Shown piece after piece: positions 1-6,958 of a DNA stretch of 13,289 nt. Both the position numbers and the translations under genes were made by a program. The stretch's first letter is position 1, and every line of letters begins with the position of its first letter. The stretch lies in the NCBI GenBank assembly GCA_007124415.1, contig SLFE01000120.1, forward strand, positions 1 through 13,289. The letters run 5' to 3'. Below the pieces are notes generated by a model. It saw nothing but the letters and a program-made list of their open reading frames with translations. It did no database searches and had not been told where the DNA came from. The stretch comes from Waddliaceae bacterium. Lineage in GTDB: Bacteria > Chlamydiota > Chlamydiia > Chlamydiales > SLFE01.

Positions 1-818
1 CTCCGGCAGCACATTCTTATCAGAAACTTCCATTCGAGAATCGCTTGAGGAGGCCTTGCGGAAAAATCATAGCAAACACCAAAAGGCCCCTCTATTTTTA
101 GGGGCTGATAGGGAGCTGTTGTAAAATCCAAGTAATCAACGAGTTCTTCAATTTCATTGCTCAGGCGGCAAAGGGAGGGTGACACATTTTTCCCGAACTC
201 GCCGGTGAGAAACGGGATAATCTTAAGGCGCATACGAGCCCGCAGATAAGCCGGGTCTTCATTTGTCGAGTCGTCCATCCACCGGCTGCCGTTCTGTTTC
301 ATATAGTCGACGATATCCTTCTTAGGGACAGAGAGAAGGGGCCGCCAAAACGGGGTTTGCCCCCGCATAGCCGCAGACGCCATCCCTTTTAAGGATATCA
401 GCGGAGCGCCCTCAAAAACCCTTTTTAAGACAGTTTCGGCCTGATCATCGGCATGATGGCCCAATACTACCGCCTGCGCGCCCGCCTCTTCGGCCACGCC
501 TAGAAAAAAACGGATCCTTTCCTCGCGGCAGACGTCCTCCAGATTCCCCTTTAGGCTCTGTTTATCAATAACATGTAGATGAAAGGGATGCCCCTTTCTT
601 TCGGCAAGCTGTTTGAGCATTCGGGCCTCATCTTTACTTTCCTGCCTCCAGCCGTGGTCCACATGGGCGATATGAAGAGCGGAATAAAAAGACCGGAAAT
701 TGCAGAGCAGGTGGAAAAGGCAGAGCGAATCCACCCCTCCCGACAGCCCCAATACCAAGGGTTTATCGGCTCTAGAACGCCTTGCAAGGAAATCTTTTAC
801 AACAGCTTCCAATCTCAT
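1..818 (-). CDS. tilS: tRNA(Ile)-lysidine synthetase TilS, N-terminal part (C-terminus outside window)
   Basis: TilS uses ATP to attach lysine to C34 of the tRNA-Ile with anticodon CAU, so that it reads AUA; it acts in the cytoplasm. Read leftward from the ATG at 818, the frame stays open to the window edge (272 codons). Visible motifs are the PP-loop SGGVDS (residues 26-31), HVDHGWR (52-58), a NLEDVCREERIRFF segment (about 92-105), GHHADDQAET (120-129) and, further on, DDSTNEDPAYLRARMRLKIIPFL, split here as DDSTNED and RARMRLKIIPFL, the usual helix after the catalytic core. All fit the N-type ATP-pyrophosphatase fold of TilS. The start directly follows the TAA stop of the upstream GYF-domain gene (TAA then ATG), so translational coupling is likely. 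I recall tilS lying next to the LptF/LptG-like genes in Chlamydia trachomatis (CT838-CT840); here the small GYF gene lies between. Only the C-terminus is missing. Confidence 0.95.
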   Translation of the reverse strand, partial: MRLEAVVKDFLARRSRADKPLVLGLSGGVDSLCLFHLLCNFRSFYSALHIAHVDHGWRQESKDEARMLKQLAERKGHPFHLHVIDKQSLKGNLEDVCREERIRFFLGVAEEAGAQAVVLGHHADDQAETVLKRVFEGAPLISLKGMASAAMRGQTPFWRPLLSVPKKDIVDYMKQNGSRWMDDSTNEDPAYLRARMRLKIIPFLTGEFGKNVSPSLCRLSNEIEELVDYLDFTTAPYQPLKIEGPFGVCYDFSARPPQAILEWKFLIRMCCR

Positions 819-1154
819 TTAAAAATACTGTGAATAGACGAAAATTAAAATTATAAGCACGACAACCAATATTACATAAAAAAAATAGTTGGGATCAGGA
901 CTCATTTCCATAATCCGTTCAGGACCAAGGCTTTCATCAGATTCTGTTTGCTTTGCTTCAAAATGTTCGGGAGGAGGAGCGGCTTCTTCAAAAATATCTT
1001 TCAGCTCGGGAATATCCTCGATTGGAAGCCAGTCGGGCATGCCCGAACGCCACGCGAGAGTGTCCGGAGTCACCCTCGGGTCCATTTTAAGGTCCAGTTT
1101 GGACAAGGGACCTTCAGTCCGATCTTTTAGCTTGATATACCATTCTTTGCGCAT
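819..1154 (-). CDS. Small GYF-domain (GYF_2/DUF4339-like) protein with C-terminal membrane anchor
   Basis: This is a 111-residue protein. Residues about 4-52 have the GYF_2/DUF4339 pattern: EWYIKL at the N-terminus, a GP at 15-16, then TPDTLAWRSGMPDWLPI and a following IPEL helix. The domain usually binds peptides or partner proteins. It is followed by an acidic, proline-containing linker (about 53-85) and one hydrophobic segment at about 90-108 (YFFYVILVVVLIILIFVY), which leaves only three or four residues behind it. The topology suggests a tail-anchored protein with the GYF domain in the cytoplasm. There is no strong Shine-Dalgarno sequence; the leader before ATG 1154 reads AAGAGTT. The stop abuts the tilS start, so the two genes form one unit. 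The domain call rests on pattern recognition and the partner is unknown. Confidence 0.75.
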   Translation of the reverse strand: MRKEWYIKLKDRTEGPLSKLDLKMDPRVTPDTLAWRSGMPDWLPIEDIPELKDIFEEAAPPPEHFEAKQTESDESLGPERIMEMSPDPNYFFYVILVVVLIILIFVYSQYF

Positions 1155-1166
1155 AACTCTTGGTTT

Positions 1167-1175
1167 AGTATACCA
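1167..1175 (-). promoter_or_regulatory. Candidate extended -10 promoter for the GYF-tilS unit
   Basis: On the minus strand the sequence reads TGGTATACT, which is a TGn extension plus a five-of-six match to TATAAT. No convincing -35 box lies 16-18 bases upstream. Transcription would begin near 1160, leaving a leader of only about six bases before the ATG at 1154. The same 36-base gap must also serve the rightward lptF gene, for which a weak TTGCGC (1147-1152) then TATACC (1169-1174) pair exists on the plus strand. This is a motif match only. Confidence 0.3.
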
Positions 1176-1205
1176 TAGGGTTTTGTTTTTGTGCTTAAAA
1201 ATTAT

Positions 1206-2342
1206 ATGATTATCTACCGTTATTTATTCGTCGAGTACCTCAAAGTTCTTGTCCTATGCGTCATCTCATTTATCGCAATTTTGCTGACGACGCGACTAGA
1301 AGAGATCGCCCGTTTTGCCGCGTCGGGTGGAAGCGGATGGACGATTCTTAAATTCGCTTCGCTGCAAATTCCATACGTCCTTCCGATCGTGCTGCCGGTA
1401 TCCAGTCTGATCTCAGCGATCGTCCTATCCCTTAGACTCAGCCATACCCAGGAATTGACCACATTAAGAGCTTCAGGGCTGTCCCTCAAAAGAATTTTAT
1501 CACCCATATTGATCACTGCAGCCTTCATCGCTCTGGTCAATTTTTATATCGTCTCCGAAGTGGCGACCGAGTCCATACTCGGGACGCGTCAAATGCAGAG
1601 GGAAATCGCAATGATTAATCCCCTGATGCTGACGCAGAACAAACAGTTGACCAGGCACCGCGATTTTTATATAGACACTGAAAACCGTGCCATCGCCCAG
1701 AGCTCTCTGGAAGGAATTATCGTCGCAATTTGGAACAACCCCATAAAAAGGATCAACTTGGTCACCGCTAAAGAAATTGCGTTTGACGAACCGAATATCC
1801 ACGCAAAAGAAATGACGATGTTTTCTTCCTTCAAACCCAATAAAAAGGACAACTTCGACAACCTGTATATTGAAAATATCCGCGACTCGTTTATGGACGT
1901 GGAAGGCTTTTCCCTCTATCTGAAGCAAAAAGCGGCAAAGGTAAATGACGACTACCTTAAAATGTCTCTTCTCCTTTCGCAAATCGAGATTTTGAAAGAA
2001 GCGGCAAGCTCGGAGACCTTAAGCCTTCCGGAATCGGAAGACATCAAATTGAAGATCCGAAAATCCTATACGGAAATCGTCAGGCGGGCATCCATGGGAA
2101 TGTCTATCTTCACACTGACTCTTTTAGGCGCCTCTTTCGGGATTTCTACGGGACGGCAAAAATCTTTCAGAAACGCCTACTATGTCGTAGGGCTTTCCAG
2201 CATCCTGCTCGTCTGCATCTTCGCAGCGAAGGCCTTCATGCAAAATACAGCCATTGCGATGTCGCTTTATTTCGCTCCGCACGCCATCATCTTATGGCTC
2301 TCAACCTGGAATTTAAAACGAATTACACGGGGAATTGAATGA
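1206..2342 (+). CDS. lptF: LptF/LptG (YjgP/YjgQ) family lipopolysaccharide export permease, first copy
   Basis: This is one of the two transmembrane subunits of the LptB2FG transporter, which extracts lipooligosaccharide from the inner membrane and passes it to the periplasmic bridge. The 378-residue protein has the family layout: an N-terminal membrane block (about residues 8-28, 48-75 and 96-118), a hydrophilic periplasmic region of about 160 residues and a C-terminal block of three membrane helices (about 295-372). The conserved cytoplasmic stretch with ELTTLRASGLSLKRIL is present. I chose ATG 1206 because it gives MIIYRYLFVEYLK, close to the usual family start. An in-frame GTG at 1191 with AGGG at 1177-1180 would add five residues and has the better ribosome-binding spacing, so the start is not settled. 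The gene overlaps the next one by ATGA. Assignment as F rather than G rests on gene order alone. Confidence 0.88.
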   Translation: MIIYRYLFVEYLKVLVLCVISFIAILLTTRLEEIARFAASGGSGWTILKFASLQIPYVLPIVLPVSSLISAIVLSLRLSHTQELTTLRASGLSLKRILSPILITAAFIALVNFYIVSEVATESILGTRQMQREIAMINPLMLTQNKQLTRHRDFYIDTENRAIAQSSLEGIIVAIWNNPIKRINLVTAKEIAFDEPNIHAKEMTMFSSFKPNKKDNFDNLYIENIRDSFMDVEGFSLYLKQKAAKVNDDYLKMSLLLSQIEILKEAASSETLSLPESEDIKLKIRKSYTEIVRRASMGMSIFTLTLLGASFGISTGRQKSFRNAYYVVGLSSILLVCIFAAKAFMQNTAIAMSLYFAPHAIILWLSTWNLKRITRGIE

Positions 2343-3418
2343 TATTCAGACGAATTTGGGAGCGCTACTTTCTAAAGGAAGTACTCAAAATCTTCGGACT
2401 TTTTATTTTCTGTTTTTACGGCCTCTACATCATCATTGATTATTCCAGCAGAAGCGCCACCCACTACGCAGGTAAATTCACTTTTTTGGAAATGGCAAAA
2501 CTCTACTTGTTTATCTTTATCCAAAGAATGGACATCCTCATCCCCTTCGCTCTTGTTGTCGCGACGGTGAAAACGCTGTGTTCTTTGAACGTCCGCAACG
2601 AAATCGTAGCCCTGATGAGCTCAGGGGTTAAACTCAAACGATTGATGCGCCCGTTCATCCTGGTGAGCCTTTTTTTTGTCGGAGTGCTCTATGTCAACGA
2701 GCAGTTTTTTCTCCCGCCTGCCTACCGGCAAATCAATTTTCTGAAAGATAAGCACAATGATGATGAAACCAGGGAGGATCAATACAAAAACATTCAAAGC
2801 CTGGAAGTCATCGATAAAGGCCAGATCATTTACCACGGGTATGACAATGCCCGAAAATCGTTTTTCGACGTCTATTGGATCATTAGCCTCGACGATATCT
2901 ATCGCATCAAATACCTCTTCCCTTATGAAGGGGTTCCGCGCGGAAAATTTGTCGACCATTTTACCCGGAACGAACAAGAAGAGCTTTTGCTATCAGACAC
3001 GCACGAAACGCTCGATTTTCCCCGCATGAGATTCAACCCCAAAAAGCTCCGGCAATCGATCATCAATCCGAGAGAAGAGTCGATCACCAGTTTGTGGGAC
3101 CACCTGCCGCCGGCGCAGGAAAAATTCACCGATGCCAAAGCCACAACACTCACCTCCTTTTACCATAAACTCGTCATGCCATGGCTTTGCCTGCTCGCGG
3201 TCATCGGCCCGGCCCCTTGGTGCCTGAAATTTACCCGCCAACTTCCGGTCTTTCTCATCTACCTTGTCAGCATGCTGACAATGGTCACCTATTATCTTAT
3301 CATGAACTCGGCGATCATCATCGGTGAAAACCAAGTCTTCTCTCCGATCATCGCAATAGGCCTGCCATTTTCACTTTATTTCTTCTTTTTCAGCTGGAAA
3401 TATTATAAGCTTAGCTGA
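2339..3418 (+). CDS. lptG: LptF/LptG (YjgP/YjgQ) family lipopolysaccharide export permease, second copy
   Basis: This is the partner permease of the preceding gene in the LptB2FG complex. The 359-residue protein starts MIFRRIWERYFLKEVLKIF, a typical family N-terminus with a helix leading into membrane segments at about 14-35, 50-82 and 100-120. It then has a long hydrophilic periplasmic section (about 125-275) and three C-terminal hydrophobic helices (about 280-356). The cytoplasmic motif EIVALMSSGVKLKRLM corresponds to the family's conserved ...LxxxGvsxxR segment. The start codon overlaps the stop of the upstream gene (ATGA at 2339-2342), which points to coupled translation and matched amounts of the two subunits. 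The ATPase LptB is not in the window. The alr-family gene follows 15 bases downstream. Family assignment is firm; calling it LptG is by position in the pair. Confidence 0.88.
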   Translation: MIFRRIWERYFLKEVLKIFGLFIFCFYGLYIIIDYSSRSATHYAGKFTFLEMAKLYLFIFIQRMDILIPFALVVATVKTLCSLNVRNEIVALMSSGVKLKRLMRPFILVSLFFVGVLYVNEQFFLPPAYRQINFLKDKHNDDETREDQYKNIQSLEVIDKGQIIYHGYDNARKSFFDVYWIISLDDIYRIKYLFPYEGVPRGKFVDHFTRNEQEELLLSDTHETLDFPRMRFNPKKLRQSIINPREESITSLWDHLPPAQEKFTDAKATTLTSFYHKLVMPWLCLLAVIGPAPWCLKFTRQLPVFLIYLVSMLTMVTYYLIMNSAIIIGENQVFSPIIAIGLPFSLYFFFFSWKYYKLS

Positions 3419-3422
3419 AGAC

Positions 3423-3427
3423 GGAGG
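3423..3427 (+). promoter_or_regulatory. Ribosome binding site fixing the GTG start of alr
   Basis: GGAGG lies six bases before the GTG at 3434. This is the strongest Shine-Dalgarno sequence in the left half of the window and decides the non-ATG start of the racemase. Confidence 0.75.
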
Positions 3428-3433
3428 CTCAAG

Positions 3434-4567
3434 GTGACAAGCGAACTTATCATCAATCTGGCGGCTATAAGCGAAAATATTCAAAGGATACGTTCACACT
3501 TGCCGGCGGGCACTCGAATCATGGCTGTTCTCAAAGGGGGCACTTACGGCATTGGACGTCCCGTCGAGATGGCCAACAGGTTGAGGGAGTGCGGAGTCGA
3601 TATTTTCGGGTTTGCGTTTGTCGACGAGGCCGCAGAGCTTCGCGATGCCGGAATTCAGGAAGACCTGTTCGTGCTAATGCCCCGGCCGGATGAAGCGTCA
3701 AAGGCAAGAGGCTTGGATCTTCAGGTCGCAGCGTCAGATATGAGGACATTGAAAGCCTATGAAAAATCAGGGCCTGTAAAAATCCACCTCAACATCAATA
3801 CCGGAATGAACCGCCTCGGATGCCTGCCTCATGAGGCGCCTCTTCTCGCTGAATATATCCAAGCATCGCCAAACTTAAAACTTGAGGGAGTTATGAGCCA
3901 TCTAGCCGGCTCGGAAGACCCCGCCCATGATGCCTTCACCCTACAGCAAATTCAAGTCATGATTGCGATGATCTCTTCTTTGAAAGAAGCTGGAGTCACA
4001 TTTCCCTGGACCCATATCAGCAACTCCGCCGGGGCTGCCCGGTTTGCCCGCCCTGAGTTCAACATGGTCAGAATCGGATTGATTATGTACGGCATCCACT
4101 TATCGCGCCAAATGCGGCAAATTCTGCCTCTGAAGCCCGCTCTGACGCTGAAATCCCGCATTGCGGCTATAAACCGCTTAAATAAAAATGATAGCGTCAG
4201 CTATGGGCGCACTTATAAAGCGCCTAAGGATAACACTTTAGTCGCCGTTGTCCCGCTTGGCTACTTCGACGGCCTTCACCGATGCTACAGCAACCGGGCC
4301 GAAGTCCTTGTCAAAGGGAGAAAGGCTAAAATTGTTGGGGCTGTCTGCATGGACTTTATGATGATAGACGTGACCGGCATTTCGGAAGTTTGTGTCGATG
4401 ATGTTGTGACCATATTCGGCATTGACGAATGCGGAAACGAGCAAACCGCAGAAGAATTTGCCGCATCAGGGGGAACAATAGCTCATGAGCTGATCACCTG
4501 TATGGGGCCGAGAATCAAAAGAACGTTTACGCAGCTTCCGGCACCTGCCTTTCAAGTTCAACCGTAG
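3434..4567 (+). CDS. alr: Alanine racemase family PLP enzyme with altered active-site residues
   Basis: Alr interconverts L- and D-alanine for peptidoglycan precursors, in the cytoplasm. The 377-residue protein spans both domains. The PLP lysine is K34, in LKGGTYGIG, where the usual motif is KANAYGHG. Further motifs are NTGMNRLG (122-129), HISNSAGA, the FNMVRIGLIMYG strand, the C-terminal catalytic tyrosine motif VSYGRTY, PLGYFDG and VCMDFMMIDV, and a terminal GPRIKRTF matching the usual RvpRvY end. Two changes stand out: the position of the carbamylated lysine in classical Alr is N120 (AAC at 3791-3793), and the following aspartate of KxDTGM is N122. The substrate-binding arginine equivalent, R127, is kept. 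The last 13 or so residues lie beyond the family's usual end and fall in the 41-base overlap with the convergent gene. The GTG start is supported by GGAGG at 3423-3427. The gene probably shares a transcript with lptF-lptG. The family is certain; alanine specificity is not. Confidence 0.9.
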   Translation: MTSELIINLAAISENIQRIRSHLPAGTRIMAVLKGGTYGIGRPVEMANRLRECGVDIFGFAFVDEAAELRDAGIQEDLFVLMPRPDEASKARGLDLQVAASDMRTLKAYEKSGPVKIHLNINTGMNRLGCLPHEAPLLAEYIQASPNLKLEGVMSHLAGSEDPAHDAFTLQQIQVMIAMISSLKEAGVTFPWTHISNSAGAARFARPEFNMVRIGLIMYGIHLSRQMRQILPLKPALTLKSRIAAINRLNKNDSVSYGRTYKAPKDNTLVAVVPLGYFDGLHRCYSNRAEVLVKGRKAKIVGAVCMDFMMIDVTGISEVCVDDVVTIFGIDECGNEQTAEEFAASGGTIAHELITCMGPRIKRTFTQLPAPAFQVQP

Positions 4568-6764
4568 GGATATGGGCTTTTCCCGCTAGAATAGGTTTTT
4601 TGAAAAGCGGATCGAAAACCGCGCGAAGCTCTTTGCGGAATTTGTCAAACCCCATAGCCTCGCGCCTGCCCTCCACAACTTGCATCGTCGAAAGCATACG
4701 GTTCAACGGTTCCGGTAAAATCGCCCTTTCGCGGATAAAGATCGCGGGACCATAAATCATGGCTTCAATAAACTCGATTTCTTCGGCAGAAAGATTTTCT
4801 TTTTCCAAATTTTTGAAAAACGCAAACATGAACACCGAAGCTGCTCCGCCGATATCGATGCCGTCTTTGCAGCTGAAACTGAAACTGTGGGGACGAATGA
4901 TATCGATCAGCTTAAGCTGCATCAAGAAATGCACAAGACTAATGAAGCTCTGCCTGTCTTTTTGAGACAAATACTGCTCCTCATTGAAGAAAAATTTATG
5001 GACGGCATGCAACATGTCACCAAAAAACTTTGAGGTCAAAGACTTCTTGATATTTTCCGGAAAGTAATAACCGGAAGAAGGACTTTGAAGCTGCTGTTTA
5101 AAACCATCGATAAAATCTTCGGCATCATCTTGGTTTTCATAAGGACCTGACTGCTGGAAAAACACCGTATCGACTGCAAGCGTTGCAGCAGCTAGGTGAT
5201 CCGAGAACGGCGATGCGTTTTGCAACTGCTCTACGGCCTGGCATCGGGAAAACTCCCTCCAAGAAGTGCGGTCCTGCAAGTTGATCAGGAGATGCTTGGT
5301 GGATTTGCCTCTTTGGCTCTGAGACAAAAGAAACCCTTTGAACTCGTCGAGAACCGTCGCTTTGTTAATATACACCTGCCGTGTCGGCGATGCCATCCGC
5401 AAATTAATCAATCGGTCGTCGTCCATATAAAAATTAAACCAGGTGTGAGGAAGATTGTGCTGTGTGAGCGAGTCGAAAGCGGCATACTTTCCCTCTTCAA
5501 GAGATTCAAGAATGCGTTTGAGAGGACCGTTTTCATGTTTTTTAAACGATTTGATGATTTCAGCGTAGTCATAGGCTAGCCGGCTCCAAAGAAAAATCCC
5601 TTTTTCCTCAGCAGCAGACGATGTGTTCGGCATCAACTGCTTCGCCTCGTCTAATATCTCATGAACACGGTGAAACATCTCCTGCATAATATGCATATGC
5701 ATATAGACGGCCCTGCACAAATTCTGAGTGAAGCTCAAAATACAATTTGCCAATACATTTGAAGGTTTTGGAGGATAGACCAAAAGCTTTTGATAATACC
5801 GGTCATTCAGAGCCTCCCTGAGATAAGCCTGAAAATCTGCGAAATAATGAATACAAGTTTTACCCTTTTTGTCCGCTCGATTGGCGCTTAGGTTATTTGG
5901 ATTTGCGCAAAGCATCAAAGCCATAACCGCATTATTTAAAGAACGGACTTGACTCCGCTTTTTATATCGAAATGCCTCATGATAAAACCGTTTTAGCGCT
6001 AAGTGAAGCGAGTGGAGCATATTCAAAGCCGCCACATGGCACATCACGTCGCGCCAATCCTGTACTTTTTCAAAAATATCGGACTCGGCGCTGCTGTAGC
6101 TTCCAAACTCGCAGACTAGTTTAATATTTCTCAGTAATCTTGGACTAAAAAACCGGCTGCCGTCCTCTTTCCTCATCAGAAGAAGCTCGTATTCATTATC
6201 CCGCTTGACCATATCCAAATCGACGAAGACATGCTGGCTTTTTTCCTTTCTTCTCGCACGGGCTTTTCTCAACTCATCTTTTGACGGCCCCCCCTTCGTC
6301 AGCCCGAATATCCATTTACTGAGCATCCCTTCGTCAACCTGCCTTTCAACCTTGCGTGTATAAAATTCCTGAAGCCGCTTATAATCGCTCAACTGAGTCA
6401 CGCTTTTAATGCTTTTAATTTTGAATACATCGGAGTAACGGTCTAAATTTTTAGCCGCTTCGCCAACTAGCGCCATAATCGACCTGACGTCCTCGATTTT
6501 ATCCTCAGATTTTGGAGCCCCCTCCTCATAAATGTGTTCGATATAGCGCAGGACCGTACTAAAGATCTCCTTAATCCTATCCTCGGAGACTTCTTTGGCT
6601 ACATCCTTAATTTTTTTTACCCTTCCTGAGATTGATTTAACCCGTTCAATTTCAGCCACTGGAAGATTTGTCGTGCCTTCGTCTTCCATTTGAGCTATAA
6701 ATGACAGAACATTAAGGGCATCTGATATATTCATGTTAGAATCATCTTCTCTTTTGTTTTCCAT
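4527..6764 (-). CDS. Large hypothetical protein (745 aa) with degenerate Cys-X5-Arg-like motif
   Basis: I do not recognise this protein. The ATG at 6764 is preferred over a TTG two codons upstream because AAGGA lies seven bases before it. The product is charged, largely helical in appearance, and has no signal peptide or clear membrane segment. Residues about 30-180 are rich in K, E and R. A middle region (about 225-400) contains histidine- and aromatic-rich helices such as YMHMHIMQEMFHRVHEIL. A C-terminal section (about 480-720) includes HLLINLQDRTSWREFSRC and SCKDGIDIGG. The latter, starting at C632 (codon 4869-4871), resembles the CKSGKDRTG loop of SopB/IpgD-type phosphatases, but the essential arginine position holds isoleucine (ATC). 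If the resemblance is real, the domain would be catalytically dead; it may also be chance. The gene converges on alr with a 41-base tail overlap and has its own candidate promoter at 6794-6822. A role in host interaction is possible but unsupported. Confidence 0.85.
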   Translation of the reverse strand: MENKREDDSNMNISDALNVLSFIAQMEDEGTTNLPVAEIERVKSISGRVKKIKDVAKEVSEDRIKEIFSTVLRYIEHIYEEGAPKSEDKIEDVRSIMALVGEAAKNLDRYSDVFKIKSIKSVTQLSDYKRLQEFYTRKVERQVDEGMLSKWIFGLTKGGPSKDELRKARARRKEKSQHVFVDLDMVKRDNEYELLLMRKEDGSRFFSPRLLRNIKLVCEFGSYSSAESDIFEKVQDWRDVMCHVAALNMLHSLHLALKRFYHEAFRYKKRSQVRSLNNAVMALMLCANPNNLSANRADKKGKTCIHYFADFQAYLREALNDRYYQKLLVYPPKPSNVLANCILSFTQNLCRAVYMHMHIMQEMFHRVHEILDEAKQLMPNTSSAAEEKGIFLWSRLAYDYAEIIKSFKKHENGPLKRILESLEEGKYAAFDSLTQHNLPHTWFNFYMDDDRLINLRMASPTRQVYINKATVLDEFKGFLLSQSQRGKSTKHLLINLQDRTSWREFSRCQAVEQLQNASPFSDHLAAATLAVDTVFFQQSGPYENQDDAEDFIDGFKQQLQSPSSGYYFPENIKKSLTSKFFGDMLHAVHKFFFNEEQYLSQKDRQSFISLVHFLMQLKLIDIIRPHSFSFSCKDGIDIGGAASVFMFAFFKNLEKENLSAEEIEFIEAMIYGPAIFIRERAILPEPLNRMLSTMQVVEGRREAMGFDKFRKELRAVFDPLFKKPILAGKAHIPTVELERQVPEAA

Positions 6765-6793
6765 AACCAAATCCTTTTTAACTATCTAAAACT

Positions 6794-6822
6794 ATTATCA
6801 CATCATAAACTATTTTATTCAA
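6794..6822 (-). promoter_or_regulatory. Candidate sigma-70-type promoter for the 745-residue protein gene
   Basis: On the minus strand, TTGAAT (6817-6822) is followed by a 17-base spacer and GATAAT (6794-6799), with TGT directly before the -10 box, an extended -10 arrangement. Transcription would start near 6787, about 23 bases ahead of the ATG at 6764 and just upstream of the AAGGA ribosome binding site. The surrounding DNA is so AT-rich that a chance match is possible, but the spacing is ideal. Confidence 0.5.
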
Positions 6823-6879
6823 TTAAATTAAATAATAATTTATTAATAATAATTAATATTTTAATTAATTATAAAAACA
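6823..6879. repeat. Very AT-rich low-complexity segment with inverted repeat
   Basis: Nearly every base here is A or T. It contains repeated AATAATAATT-like units and a perfect seven-base inverted repeat, AATTAAT (6851-6857) and ATTAATT (6864-6870), around a six-base loop. It separates two divergent candidate promoters. It could be an UP-element-like or curved segment, or a site for a nucleoid protein. Simple composition can produce such repeats by chance. Confidence 0.45.
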
Positions 6880-6888
6880 TGCTATAAT
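6880..6888 (+). promoter_or_regulatory. Candidate extended -10 promoter for the 113-residue protein gene
   Basis: TGCTATAAT is a consensus -10 hexamer (6883-6888) with the TGn extension. The -35 position at 17 bases reads only TTTAAT (6860-6865), acceptable with an extended -10, and the AT-rich DNA upstream could act as an UP element. The start would fall near 6895, giving a leader of about 64 bases. Confidence 0.5.
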
Positions 6889-6946
6889 TCCTAAAATTTG
6901 AGCCGTTTCCAATAAATTCCAAAATCGGTATGGTTAAGCCTTTAAA

Positions 6947-6951
6947 AGGAG
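6947..6951 (+). promoter_or_regulatory. Strong ribosome binding site of the 113-residue protein gene
   Basis: AGGAG, within AAAAGGAGAAG, lies seven bases before ATG 6959. Together with the promoter match it suggests this small gene is well expressed. Confidence 0.7.
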
Positions 6952-6958
6952 AAGCGCT

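Noticed and set aside
579..833. Plus-strand open frame opposite the start of tilS, and the minus-strand frame at 551-787
   Set aside because: Both are shadows of tilS, whose PP-loop and other motifs are read in a different frame.
1500..1982. Minus-strand open frame of 160 codons inside lptF
   Set aside because: It is antisense to the periplasmic part of a clear LptF/LptG-family gene and has no ribosome binding site or recognisable product.
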